64,000 bases of DNA from Cycas panzhihuaensis. Lineage: Eukaryota > Cycadophyta. Of the stretch, positions 23,481 to 38,102 are shown in pieces. Where the stretch lies: assembly GCA_023213395.1 (NCBI GenBank), contig CM041465.1, forward strand, positions 216,635,741 to 216,699,740. The letters are read 5' to 3'. How positions within the stretch are numbered: the stretch's first letter is position 1; the number at the start of each line of letters is the position of its first letter. The translations under genes were made by a program, and so were the position numbers. The notes under the pieces were generated by a model, which saw nothing but the letters and a program-made list of their open reading frames with translations, was not told the origin of the DNA and did not search any database.

Positions 23481-23879
23481 AATTTGTTGGGCTCCTTAGT
23501 TAACTCCTTAAAAGTGGAAAACTATTTAGTATTTAAGACTTACACCGTAAGAGAAATATTGACTTAATATTATGGTATATACTTTGACTTCCTCTTTCCT
23601 TTTAAGTTTACATAACTTTGAGTCACCTATCATCTTCAAATAGTTATTAGGAAACTTCTTCTTTAGGGGAGATGAGGGACTCTTTGGTAGCTACTCCAAA
23701 GGTTCCTTAATATCCTATAAAGAATTTGTTGATGATGATTCTCTAGGATATGTTTCCTTAAATTATTATTTCTTATACTCAACATCAAGTTTTGTTATCA
23801 TAGTAACTAGATCAGGTTTGAACATTACAACTTATTTTAAAAAATAATATTTAAATCAGTTGGTGTCAACTTCAAGTTA

Positions 23880-24640
23880 CTACTTGATATCTAAAGAAGC
23901 TAAGTCAAGCTCTTTATCATCTTCATTGAAGATGACATCATAAGTTATATGAATTTTCTTTATCTTCAACTCATATAAGTAGTAAGCCGTTCTCTCTTTA
24001 TTATATTTGATGAGAATACATTTAGAGTTTTTTCCATCAAACTTTATTATTCTCTCTTTAAGTATATGCATATATATAGTATACCCAAAAGTATTTAGAT
24101 GGATAAAAGTAAGTTTTATTCCTAACCAAACCTCATAAGACATTTAATTTTAAATGACCTTCATATAACTATGATTAGTCACATAAGCAATAGTCCTCTC
24201 TGGTTCTACCTAAAGATATCTAAAACTATATTTAGCTTTCATCATTACTTTGGTTTTCTCTATTGAAGTCTAATTTGGTCTTTTCACTACTCTATTATGC
24301 TTAGGAGTATAGGCAATTATGAATTGTCTCTTAATTATGTGGTCTTTATAGTACTGGTTGGACTCTTTTGAAGTGTTCTCAACTATGTTATCCAATTGTA
24401 GTATCTTTAATCTTAAACTAACCTCATTTTTGACACATTCCTTGAATTATTTAAAGAAATAAAACTCGTGATTTTTTCTTGATTGGATATACTCAAATAT
24501 TTTTGGAAAATTTGTTGATAAATTTTAGAAATTGCTTTGTACCTCAAGTTAATGTGGCTTCCATTAGTCCACAAATATCAGAGTGTACTAACTCTAACTT
24601 CAACTTTTCTCTCTAAGCTTTTCCTTGTGAAATAATTCTT
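23880..24640 (-). pseudogene. Element M integrase (broken)
   Basis: The core begins with ELVHSDICGLM; the first catalytic Asp is kept (24577-24579). The second, in QLDNIVEN, is kept at 24390-24392. The third position reads RVVKRPN, so the catalytic Glu has become Lys (24283-24285), a GAA-to-AAA change. The C-terminal part at 23880-24143 is open for 87 codons, with HLNTFGYTIY, KCILIKY and DVIFNEDD, the normal end of a copia integrase. The glutamate loss alone would abolish integration. Confidence 0.82.
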
Positions 24641-26070
24641 TGCTTTGCTTGGCCATGACATAAGATCCATAAATATATTTATTTACTTTTAATTTAGGAA
24701 TTCCATGCCCCATGTTTAGTTTATGCATTAATTAAACACTTTGATAGTTCAAATGACCTATTCTATTATGCCAAACATTATTTTTATTAGTTATAGAGGT
24801 GTAGGCTCTTTAATTCCATATTTGCATTCAAGATATATAGGTCATTAATTCTTTTCCCTTATATAATACTACATTATTTGTTGATGATTATATATTTTTC
24901 TTGATGAAATTTAACCTCTATATCTTATTTTTTAAACTATGAGACTGAAATTAAGTTTACCTTGAGTCCTAGAATACATAAAATGTCTTCAATTTGTTTC
25001 CCTTTTTCTTCTTCAATGTTTATTAGAACATTATCAATACTTTTATCCTTTAATATAGTATTATCAATTATAATGACAGTTTGACCTTTTACATCAATTA
25101 ATTCATGAAACCATTACTTTCTTCTAGTCATACATTTAGTTGTACTTAGGTCCATAATCCAAATGCATCTCACATTATGAAGCATCAAGTATGCTACAAC
25201 AAAGAGTCTTTCATTCTTCTCTTTAACTTTAGATTAATAAGTGATGAGAAATTTACTTTTATGGTTGCCTTGCCTCATGTTTGATTTCCTTTGATCTTAT
25301 CAATGTTGTTGTTGATTCTATTATTAGTATTGATATGCTTGATATTGTTGTTGTGAATATTGACTCTTTAAACTTCTATAATCTTTCTTTAAGTATCTTG
25401 GCTTCTCACAATGTTAATATTTTACCTTTGTTTATCCTTTAGGGCCCTCTCATTGGAATTCAAGCGATTCACTTCCCCTTATCATAAAAGAGTGCTTCAT
25501 GTTATATTTTGTAGCCATAACTCTTAAACTTTCACCACCATCCTTCAATCTTTACTCATGTAACTTCAATTAGCCTTTAAGATCATTGAAGGTCATTAAA
25601 TTTATCTTTTTATTAATGACCAAGTTAGTGATAAAGTTCTTACAAAAGTTTGGCAAGGACCTAATCACTATAATGACTAATTCTAGATCTTAAGTGGCTT
25701 CTTTATTATAACCAATTGGTCCTTAATCATCTTGATTTCTTGTTAGTGATTAATTATTGATCCATATAACTTTAGACTATAGAGTTGGTTCTAGGATTCG
25801 CATATCATCTTTGGTCTCATAAAGAGAGATGATTATATCCCAAGCTCCTTTTGGTATCTTTGTATTTGCCATATTTATTATTAAATTTCACCAATGGAGA
25901 GTTTATTAAAACCCGAAATGATTCTTTATCTATCCTCAAGTTTCTTCTTCTCATCAACATTATTTGGTACAATTAGTTCTACATCAATGTATTTCTTCAT
26001 ATCATTTATCTCTAAGATGTTTATCATCTAGTATTTCCATAATGGAAATTTACCAATACTAGTTAATTTC
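24641..26070 (-). pseudogene. Element M gag, zinc knuckle, protease and GAG-pre (broken)
   Basis: From the high end there is a UBN2-type gag: KLTSIGKFPLWKY near 26040, WDIIISLYETKDDMRIL near 25800-25840 and SLPNFCKNFITNLV near 25620-25660. A zinc-knuckle relic follows near 25380-25420 (CEKPRYLKKDYRS, with two ligands lost). The protease end contains LINIEEEKGKQIEDIL. The GAG-pre motif WHNRIGHLNYQSV lies near 24725-24765. Many stops occur between these blocks. No intact ATG start could be fixed. Confidence 0.72.
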
Positions 26071-27700
26071 TTAGTTATTGAACCAAATATCTAATGATTA
26101 TTTAACATTTAATATCTTTTAATATGATTACATACAAGTGTTTATATCAAAATAGCCACCTTTTCACTAATTGTTGGGATAAATTAGATGTTTCTTAATA
26201 AAATTACATTGAATATGTCTTGAAAAACTAGTTCATCTCATAACTCTATCCATCAAGACTCCAACACAACTAACAACACTCAAATTTGAGATCCACAAGT
26301 CAAGTTATGATTGAGAATACTTTGTCATGTCATTAAATAATAGTCTAAAGTGTGTTGACCTCCTTTGCTTTAAGCTATAGGTCATATTGACTTACTGTAT
26401 GACTATGGGCTTCATAAAAAGGTGTATACACAATTTCAAAGTCAATTATAATTTAATTTAATCTTTAAAGGGTAAAATGATAGCCCTAATATAAATTGTT
26501 TTGGTATGTTAAGCTTGTGCATTTGCATTGACAATCTTCATGAGGTTTTTTAGAAGTTGATATTAATTTTAGCATTAATTTTCTCAATCTATGATGAGGA
26601 TTTATCAACCATAACCACTTTTCTATGTTACTTAATAGTTTATCTCATATTTCAAAAGATTATACTTTAGTTTGGTGGAAAATCAACATTTTTGCAATGT
26701 CGATTAAATTTCTCCATGTCATATTTCTTTGATATCAATATGAAAGACTAGAATTCCACCCTAAGTAAAATTGTTGGCAGGCATTGTGTCAAAGTTTATG
26801 CAACATTGGATTCTTCAAAAGAGCATGGGTGATGGTTTTGGGCCTCCTCTTCCATCTAGATTGAAGTTTTGACAATTCTCACAATGTTATCTTTATTTCA
26901 ATATCTTTATTTCTCATGTCAAGATTTTGTCATTGCTTGCTTTAGTAGTAAATTTCTTTATTGAAGTCAATATCTTTTAATAGACTATGTTTTTCTACAA
27001 GCATTAACAAGACTCTGGGGACCCTTCATCTCTTTAAGTTGAGAATCTCTCTCTATGTGAAGAATTCTCTCACCATATTAAAGATTCCACTTCTCTCTAT
27101 TTCAGAGTTTCCAAATATTTTTTAAGTTTGATAACTTATTTAGTAAGTTATGTTGAAGATTTCTCAAAGTTTTTAAACTTATGTTTTATGGCAATGACCA
27201 TGACAACTTTTCACAATTTTCTAATATATTTATTAGTAGTTTTCCAGTATCAAAATTCACAAAGGTTTTAAGAACTTTGTCCTATCATTCTTCACAAGGG
27301 CTTAGATGCCTTCAACCTTCCAACAACATTCAAGGCCAAACATTTTAATGGAGTTTTGAGCTTCAAACTTATCCCAATAATTTTTAAACATCCCAATAGT
27401 TTCAGGTACCTAGAATTTGAAGATTAACTCTACTAGGGGGTTTCTATATAGTTTTCTTCACATTAAATATTTTCTAGTAGGGATTTTCTTTATTATAGGT
27501 AGCAACTTTGCTATTATGATCTTCATCTCTTAAAGTTAGTGTTTGAATGACCTTATTTTGTTCTCTTTTTCTTCATGTATTAAACAAATAAGGTTTGATT
27601 TTATAATTTTGTTTGTGCCCTAACTCATGGAAAAAAAATAATAATTTCTTTTCTTTAATAAATCAATGATTTTTTATTAAATTTATATAAGAACCAATGG
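26071..27700. other. No recognisable gene; possible M leader or LTR
   Basis: On the minus strand a TATCCCAACA end (plus strand TGTTGGGATA at 26184) could be an LTR end just upstream of M gag. No second copy or convincing PBS supports it. The remainder to 27700 shows only short frames and TTTC-rich stretches. Confidence 0.4.
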
Positions 27701-27776
27701 TATATGTGTGTGCGTGTGTGTGTGTGTGTGTCTGTATGTGTGTGCATATGTGTGTGTGTATGTATGTGTATGTATT
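27701..27776. repeat. Imperfect (TG)n microsatellite
   Basis: TG repeats interrupted by CG, CTGTA and TGTATG variants. Confidence 0.93.
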
Positions 27777-27863
27777 ATAATATATTTACCTTTTTTATAG
27801 GCTTTCCCAATCTTTAACAAGTTTATTATTTAGTTGTTTTCTTAAATTTTGTATAGCTCCTTT

Positions 27864-27947
27864 ATGGGCACTTTTTAGATTTTTCTTGAAAAAAAATCTC
27901 GTATATCATAAGGTTTTCATACCTTGAACAAGCTGTAAAATAGTATG

Positions 27948-27954
<7 letters not shown>
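27864..27954 (-). repeat. Inverted module copy 1 of a ~125-bp repeat
   Basis: Contains ATAAGGTTTTCATACCTTGA and TGTAAAATAGTATGTATG and leads into a TA array. It is the shortest of the four copies and weakest at its outer end. Confidence 0.75.

Positions 27955-28015
<61 letters not shown>
27951..28015. repeat. (TA)n array between modules 1 and 2
   Basis: TA from about 27951, ending in a short AC run at 28007-28015. Confidence 0.96.
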
Positions 28016-28283
<268 letters not shown>

Positions 28284-28295
28284 ATGTTTTAGATT

Positions 28296-28425
28296 TTATA
28301 CCAAACTTCCAATGGCCCTTCTCACTTAAATTTTTTATAATTTTTAGATACAGATTCTTCTTAAAAATAAATCCCATATATCATAAGGTTTTCATACCTT
28401 GAATGAGTTGTAAAATAGTATGTAT
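28296..28425 (-). repeat. Inverted module copy 3
   Basis: Contains CCAAACTTCCAATGGCCCTT at its outer end and ATAAGGTTTTCATACCTTGA at its inner end, in the same orientation as module 1. Confidence 0.88.
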
Positions 28426-28442
28426 ATATGTATGTATGTATT

Positions 28443-29907
<1,465 letters not shown>

Positions 29908-30124
29908 TTAATAAAATAGTCTTCTTCTTTAATCTCTAGATATTTTATGCTAAATTCTCTTTAAAGAATATGTGTATATCTTTAAACTCCTAAACATTCT
30001 CCTCATGAATGCACAACTAAGACATCTTCAAGCACAAACTCGAGGATTTGACATAATGGCTTTAACCACAATCTTTCAAATTGGGATAGGTCTTTGACTT
30101 TCAACTCTTCTTTAATGACCTTCA

Positions 30125-30136
30125 ACTCTAATATCA
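30125..30136 (-). promoter_or_regulatory. Degenerate copia PBS beside an orphan LTR
   Basis: The minus strand reads TGATATTAGAGT, nine of twelve matches to TGGTATCAGAGC, directly before the LTR-like end at 30137. Confidence 0.5.
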
Positions 30137-30442
30137 TGTTGGAAATTAGAATGCATAGGGACAATTTATAAAGACAATATGGTAAGCATTTTGGGTATAA
30201 TTAGTCTACCCTTTCAAATTTTCATCTCTATTAATATCTTTGATAATGTAACTCAATACAATGTATAAACATGAATGAATATATAGGTGCACTATGTGTA
30301 ACTAACTTGTAGTTGGTTACACAGGTGTGAGGTTCACAAGTAGTGACCCAAACTAATTAATACATTATAGACAAATACACATTAGCCTAGATACTTAATT
30401 TAAATATTAATACATAATTTATATAATAAATATTCTATCACA
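30137..30442 (-). repeat. Candidate orphan copia LTR (306 bp)
   Basis: On the minus strand it begins TGTGATAGAATATTT and ends TTTCCAACA, with a TATA-like CACCTATATATTCATTC inside (around 30275-30290). A PBS-like site follows at the expected place, suggesting a 5' LTR. No partner LTR or coding region was found nearby, and 5-bp flanks do not match as a solo-LTR duplication. Confidence 0.55.
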
Positions 30443-30447
30443 TATTC

Positions 30448-32873
<2,426 letters not shown>

Positions 32874-32878
32874 CTAAT

Positions 32879-33184
32879 TGAAAGGAGGATCTAGCATATA
32901 GTTCTACCACTAAACATAAATGCAAACAAGAGGAGCAAGAGAAAGATGGAGAGTAAGAAGAGCTCTCATAATGGAGAGGTAAGAATTATTTTCCTCCATT
33001 AAGATCTCACTTTATATATTGATGAGTGAGATCTATTAGGTTTAGGTTTTACCTTAATGAAATAAAATTACATATAATGCATATGAAAGTATATTTCACT
33101 TAAGTGATCTAATGTAATGTTCACCTAAGACCTTTTTAGGAATAATAAACTAATACTATGACCTTGTAGTATTAACTCACTTCA
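32879..33184 (-). repeat. 3' LTR of D (306 bp)
   Basis: On the minus strand it starts TGAAGTGAGT and ends CTCCTTTCA. It shares the TTAGG(G/T)TTAGG block and promoter-like region with the F/G LTRs, so D, F and G are related. Confidence 0.93.
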
Positions 33185-33203
33185 ATTTCTTCCTTAATGG
33201 TGG
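33185..33203 (-). promoter_or_regulatory. Polypurine-like tract of D
   Basis: The minus strand reads TTAAGGAAGAAAT just before the LTR start TGAAGTGAG. It is weaker than the G-rich tracts of F and G. Confidence 0.55.
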
Positions 33204-33639
33204 AAGGTCATTCCAACCTATGAGGTCTTGTCTTCATTTAAGCCTCTTACAAAGAATACTACTTTGACACTTTTGTAGGAAACACTCATAGGGAAGAAAA
33301 CCCACAAACTTTTTAAGCTAATAACTTGGATCATGTGGCTCTTGAATAAAGCCAAATAGCCAATCAGTCTAAATGAATGTGTAGTTCAAATAAGTTGAGT
33401 CTCCAAACACCATTTGGTCATTCCTTATGCCCTTTTAGGTTTTCATAGGTTCTAATTTTCTAAAGCTAGTACAACCCTTATCCTTTTATACCCATAAGGG
33501 GTTTTTATGAATGGGATAGAGAAGAGACTTGCTAATGAATTGTATCAACATATTATGCATGTTCTATATGTTAAATTCAAGTGGAGATAAAGGCTCTCAA
33601 GCCTAATTTCTACCTATACTATTTAAACTTCACCCTTTA

Positions 33640-35110
33640 TAGTGATTTGATGAAGATGTTAGTAATCTAGTCTACTATGGGGTAGTGCTCCAATTAAATT
33701 ATGTTATTATAAACAAGTTCTTTAATCTTGTGGACTTTCATACTGATATGCTTAGCACGATCACGAAAAATAAGATTCTTTGTCATGTGGATTGAAAATT
33801 AATTATCCACATGTAAGATAGTAGGACTCATCTATATGATATCTAAAATATGCAGTAGTTTTCTAAGCCATATCACCTCTTTGCTAGTCTTAGACATAAC
33901 AATGTATTCAACTTCTATAGTTGAGTCTGCTACAATCTTTTGTCATTTTAATTTCTAAGAAATTGATATTGTGCCAAGAAATATCATTTACCCAAACATG
34001 GATCTCTTTATCTCTAGTAAAATCTAAGTATGTGTATGTAAGAAGCTTAAACTCTTCATTGCATTCATATAATAGACCATATTTGTCAGTTGCCTTCACA
34101 TACTTCAGCACTTGTATTGCTATCTTCTAGTGACTTTCCTTAGGATATGTCACGAATATAGCCAAAATTCCACATGCATGCGTAATATTAGGCCTTGTGT
34201 TAGTAGCATAGATGAGGCTACCAAATAGTTATCTATATTGTTTTGCATCTACCTCTTAAGTTTCATCCTTTGTTATAAATTTTATATTTAGTTCCATTAG
34301 CATAGACACAATCTTTACATCTTCCAGTTGAAACTTTATTAGAAGATCATTGATGTACTTTTCTTGGGTGAGAAAGAACTTTCCGTTCTGCTTAGTCACT
34401 TTAAATTTTCCATTCTACCAAGTCATCTTAATTCCCAAGTAGTATCTCATCAATCTAAGGTCAAATATTTCAAATATCTTTCTAAGTTCCTTTTTCAATA
34501 TTCAGATTCCCTGCTTACTATTACCCGTTATGAGCATGTCATCCATAAAGACTATGATGTATGTGACTCTATCTTTAGTTTGTTTAATGAATAGAGTTGT
34601 ATCAATATCTTGATTGTCACATACTTCATATCCAAGTTGTCTCATCCATTCTAATAACTTGCCGAACCAAGTGTGAGGGGCTTATTTTAATGCATATAAA
34701 GACTTTATAAGTTTGCACATCTTTTTCTCTTATCCTACAATATCAAATTCTTTTGATTATACCATGTATATCTCTTTTGCAAGGTCTCCATTGAGAAAAG
34801 TAATCTTTGTATCCAAGTGGTGGATTTTCCAACCTTGTTGAGCTGCCAAGGCTACAAGAGTTATGATCGTAAGCCACTTGATCGTAGTTGCAAATACTTT
34901 AGTGTAATCAATACCTTCTTTCTATGTGAAACCTTTTGCTACTAGCCTCCCCTTATATTTGTATAGGGTTCCATCTAATTTATACTTATTCTTATAAAAT
35001 CATTTGTTTTAAACTACCTTTCTCCCAAGTGGCAGATTAACGAACTCCCATGTACCATTTCTAATTAGAGAATAATACTCTTTATTTATAACATTTCCCT
35101 AAACTATATA
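33640..35110 (-). pseudogene. Element D reverse transcriptase and RNase H (broken)
   Basis: RT runs from about 35110 to 34150 and RNase H from there to about 33640. The RT active site reads FMDD (34538-34549) where F and G have FVDD, a GTG-to-ATG change. RNase H shows KYGLLYECNEEFKLLTYTYLDF (open piece 33908-34111). It is followed by RAKHISMKV and the IFIKSL end motif. In-frame stops occur around 34130, 33945 and 33690. The enzyme pair would make and degrade the RNA-DNA hybrid during replication; this copy cannot. Confidence 0.88.
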
Positions 35111-35600
35111 TTTTATAGTTTCTTGGTATGTAAGGGGCTCTTCATTTAAAGCAAGGTGTAATCCTTCAGGTTCAAGCTCTGTAATATGTGATTCATGCAC
35201 TCTAGCTCTAAGGGAACCTCTGGTGCTAGTTTTTCCCATCTCATCTGGTCACATATCTTTTTGGAGTTGGTAGACTTCATGAATATATTAAGTTGGGAAT
35301 GGTGTTTTTATTTCCATAGCCTCATGATCTTGTTTAGATCCTAAAATGGATCATTAGGTATAGAGGGAGTTGATAATAATGATTCTTCTATAATACCTTT
35401 TCTTTTGTCAACTTGACTATGATGTAAAGTAGATGGTGTTGATTATACACGCATTAACTAGTTATCACAACTTTATTCCTCTATATCTAGAGCTCTATTA
35501 TTAGATTCTAAGATTTTTAGCAATTATTGAGCATCTCCCCTCCCAAATATTAGAATCTAAATATCAAATTCTTTAGCATCATTAAATCAATGTGAAAGCA
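35110..35600 (-). pseudogene. Element D integrase-RT linker
   Basis: A poorly conserved Ser/Pro/acidic linker between integrase and RT, equivalent to 61228-61560 in element G. Blocks such as the VDK and SSLSTPSIP-like stretches near 35360-35420 match the G linker. Stops interrupt it. Confidence 0.55.
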
Positions 35601-36395
35601 TCTTCAAATCAAGTCTGAGAAATTAATCCTCAGTTTCTGTAAATATAACATTTTGAGTATCAATGATATTATGTTTTAAAGATATAAAAACTTTATACCC
35701 CATTTTGTCCATAGGGTATCTGACAAACATGCCTTTCAGGGTGCTATCTTGCAGCTTGTTTCTATGCTCAACCAAAATGTGAGTATAATAAGTAGAGCCA
35801 AAAATTTTAAAGTGAGAGACAAGGGGGGTTATCCATACCATTGTTCATATAGAGAGGGTACAAGCTGGGAGGGACTAATAGTGTTGATGAAATACATTGT
35901 AGTCTATATAGCCTTAGCCCAAAGATAGACAAGCACATTCTTATACACTAGCATAACACGAGCAATGTTTATAATGGTCATATTCATATGCTCAGTAACT
36001 TTGTTTTATTAGGGTACTTATAATTATAGTCTGATGTTTAATCCCCTGACGATATAAGTATATCCTAAACTCATTAGACATGTACTCACTACCATTATTA
36101 GTCATGAATATTTTAATAAAAAAGACTCGATTCTTTCTCGACGTGAGCCTTAAAGCCTTTAAACATATAAAAAGCTTAATCTTTCTTGTGAAGGAAGGTT
36201 TCCCATACTCTCTTATTAAAATCATCAATGAAAGTGATATAATACCACTTCTCTTTAAGAGAAGGGATAGGTATCAGACCATATATATCTGAATATACAC
36301 ACTATAAAGGCTAGTTAGATTTTCACTAATTTTAGAAAAAGGGTAGTCTTTGAGATTTGGTGATGATACATGCTTCATATTTTAAGGGCTTAGAG
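35600..36395 (-). pseudogene. Element D integrase (broken)
   Basis: The second catalytic position reads FMTNNGSEYMS near 36090-36120, where the family has TDNGGEY, so Asp has become Asn. The glutamate motif reads NKVTEHMN (near 36000) and keeps Glu. An open C-terminal piece at 35623-35841 contains HFKIFGSTYYTHI, KGMFVRYPMD and NVIFTE. Stops and a frameshift near 36000 separate the pieces. Loss of the Asp would block strand transfer. Confidence 0.83.
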
Positions 36396-36920
36396 GAGTA
36401 CTTAGATATATCTGGAATGGTGGCATGTAATTCACTCAAGTGGTCAATTTTGATATGGCCCATATGAGTATGTCATAAGGCTTCTTGGGACAACTTTTGA
36501 GGAGTCAAGGTTGTATTAAAAGTAAAGTCATCATCAGCATAGTTGGCTTGAGAAGACAGTAAACTAGTAAGGTGAAAAAGTTTACCATCAAGAATTCTAG
36601 TCATGACCACAACATTTAAAGGAAGGTGAATGACACAAAGAGTTTGATTCTTGGTAGTTACATTCAAATCAAATCCACGAGAGACAAAGGTGGATAGGGA
36701 GAGTAGGTTCTTCTTCAAGGTAGAAATATATAAAACATATTGAAGAGTAAAATCTAGAACGCCTGGGAGTTTTAAGTGAATGGATCCAAGCCCTTCAATA
36801 AGTTGAGAAGACTTGTCAGCCATATAAACAACACCATGAACTTTTGAAGTAAAGTCTTAAAAGAAGTGGTGGTGGCAAGTCATGTGTTAAGTAGTTGCAG
36901 TATCTATAATCCATAAAAAA
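36395..36920 (-). pseudogene. Element D protease and GAG-pre region
   Basis: The protease signature reads WIIDTATT: the catalytic Asp (36902-36904) is kept but the invariant Gly is Ala, and a stop follows two residues later. A 116-codon open stretch (36473-36823) covers the rest (LPGVLDFTLQYVLYIS, LKKNLLSLSTFVSRGFDLNV) and enters the GAG-pre zinc region. That region ends KYEACI near 36395, where the first Cys of the C-x-x-C pair has become Tyr. Confidence 0.83.
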
Positions 36921-37164
36921 TTGCTTGAGGCAATACTATGTGTAACTCTAAGGGGTTGAGATAATTCAAGATCATAAGTAGTGTATCCACAATGAGCCTT
37001 AAAGAATGTAGTGGATTGGTCAACATCTTAAAAAGAAGAGGTCCCAATATAAAGGATGTGTGCATAAGCAAATTAAGTTCCAGTATAACCATCTTCAAGA
37101 CAATCATCATCAACATTATAGGCATTATAGTATTGATAATTCTTAATCTTGTAGGTAGGAACTT

Positions 37165-38102
37165 GACAAGTTATGATGTGATGTCCTCATTTGTGACACC
37201 TTTAACATACAATTATTGGATTACCAATCTCATAAGAAGTATTGGGTTAGTTATTTTACCTCTAATTATTGTTTTGGCCTTGGCCTTAAGGCTACTGTCT
37301 TGATACTGGGGAGCTTGTTGACTTTGAGGACATTGTCCTTGTTATCTACCTCTTCCTCATTCATAGGAATTACCACCTTTGCAGGAGGGTGGACCTTGAT
37401 TTTTGTTATAAATAAGAGCTTATTTCACCTCAAAAGTGACATAAGGAGGATCTAACATAGAGGAGAAATTTGTATCAAAGGTCTTGTCAAATTCAATAAA
37501 CTTGTCACAAGGGCCTTAATGTTTAAAGTCTTCAATTTTCCACTAGATTAAATATTTCCAAATAGATTTTTGTAATCTGGGATATGGAGACATGACTAAA
37601 TCAAGAAAGCCCATGTAATACATTGAGTCTTAAAATCTTTATCAATGGATTACTTGAGAGGTCGAAGAAGATTAATCATCTCATGGGTTTGTCCCTTTTG
37701 CATCTTCAATTTATTCATCTTCAACAATAGGTGAACAAATTCCAAGTCTAATTTGACGTCAAAGTTCTTCTTAAGAACTTCAAGGACTTTCTATGTAGTA
37801 TCATGTATAGCTTCATCAATGAGGTTATGTAGGGAATAGTCAGTGATAAGAAGCATCCTTACATAGATTTTGTCATCATCAATTTTCCATTAGCATTTAC
37901 CTATAACATCAGTAGGAGGAGTAGGAGTGGTTCCTCCAGTAGCAGGTGTAGTAATAATAGTAGTACCAACTGGTATAGGCTACAAGTGATCTTTCCAAAA
38001 ACCTTCATACTTAGTATTATTCCTAATACCAGTGAACCACATGTCCCAATTCTCTTTCCCTTTTAGAATACCATTCATATTATGTTTAAACTATGAAGAC
38101 AT
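37165..38102 (-). pseudogene. Element D gag (broken, ATG kept)
   Basis: The start is ATG at 38100-38102 (MSS), then a TAG at codon 4. The copia gag signature ILKGKENWDMWFTGI follows near 38020-38070. The UBN2-like capsid part includes DDDKIYVRMLLI and SLHNLIDEA (37820-37900) and LEFVHLLLKMNKLKMQKGQTHEMINLL (37680-37760, quoted here only in outline). A zinc-knuckle relic lies near 37165-37205 (CHK-stop-GHH...TC). Gag would form the particle shell; several stops inactivate it. Confidence 0.78.

Larger units (their letters stand above)
23083..26070 (-). mobile_element. Truncated copia element M
   Basis: The minus strand gives, from high to low coordinates, gag, zinc knuckle, protease, integrase and the first part of RT. 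Homology stops abruptly within RT at 23083, right after the LRKSL residues that should lead into the YGLKQAP motif. The YVDD region, RNase H and 3' LTR are therefore missing. No LTR pair was found. Frames are heavily broken, which marks it as one of the oldest copia copies here. Confidence 0.82.

Noticed and set aside
26184-26560. 5' LTR for element M starting TGTTGGGATA
   Set aside because: No second copy, no clear PBS and no target duplication; mentioned only as a possibility.
36992-37455. Two hydrophobic plus-strand frames (103 and 79 codons) that could suggest membrane proteins
   Set aside because: Antisense to the D gag/protease junction. The hydrophobicity comes from the complementary reading of Asn/Lys-rich gag.
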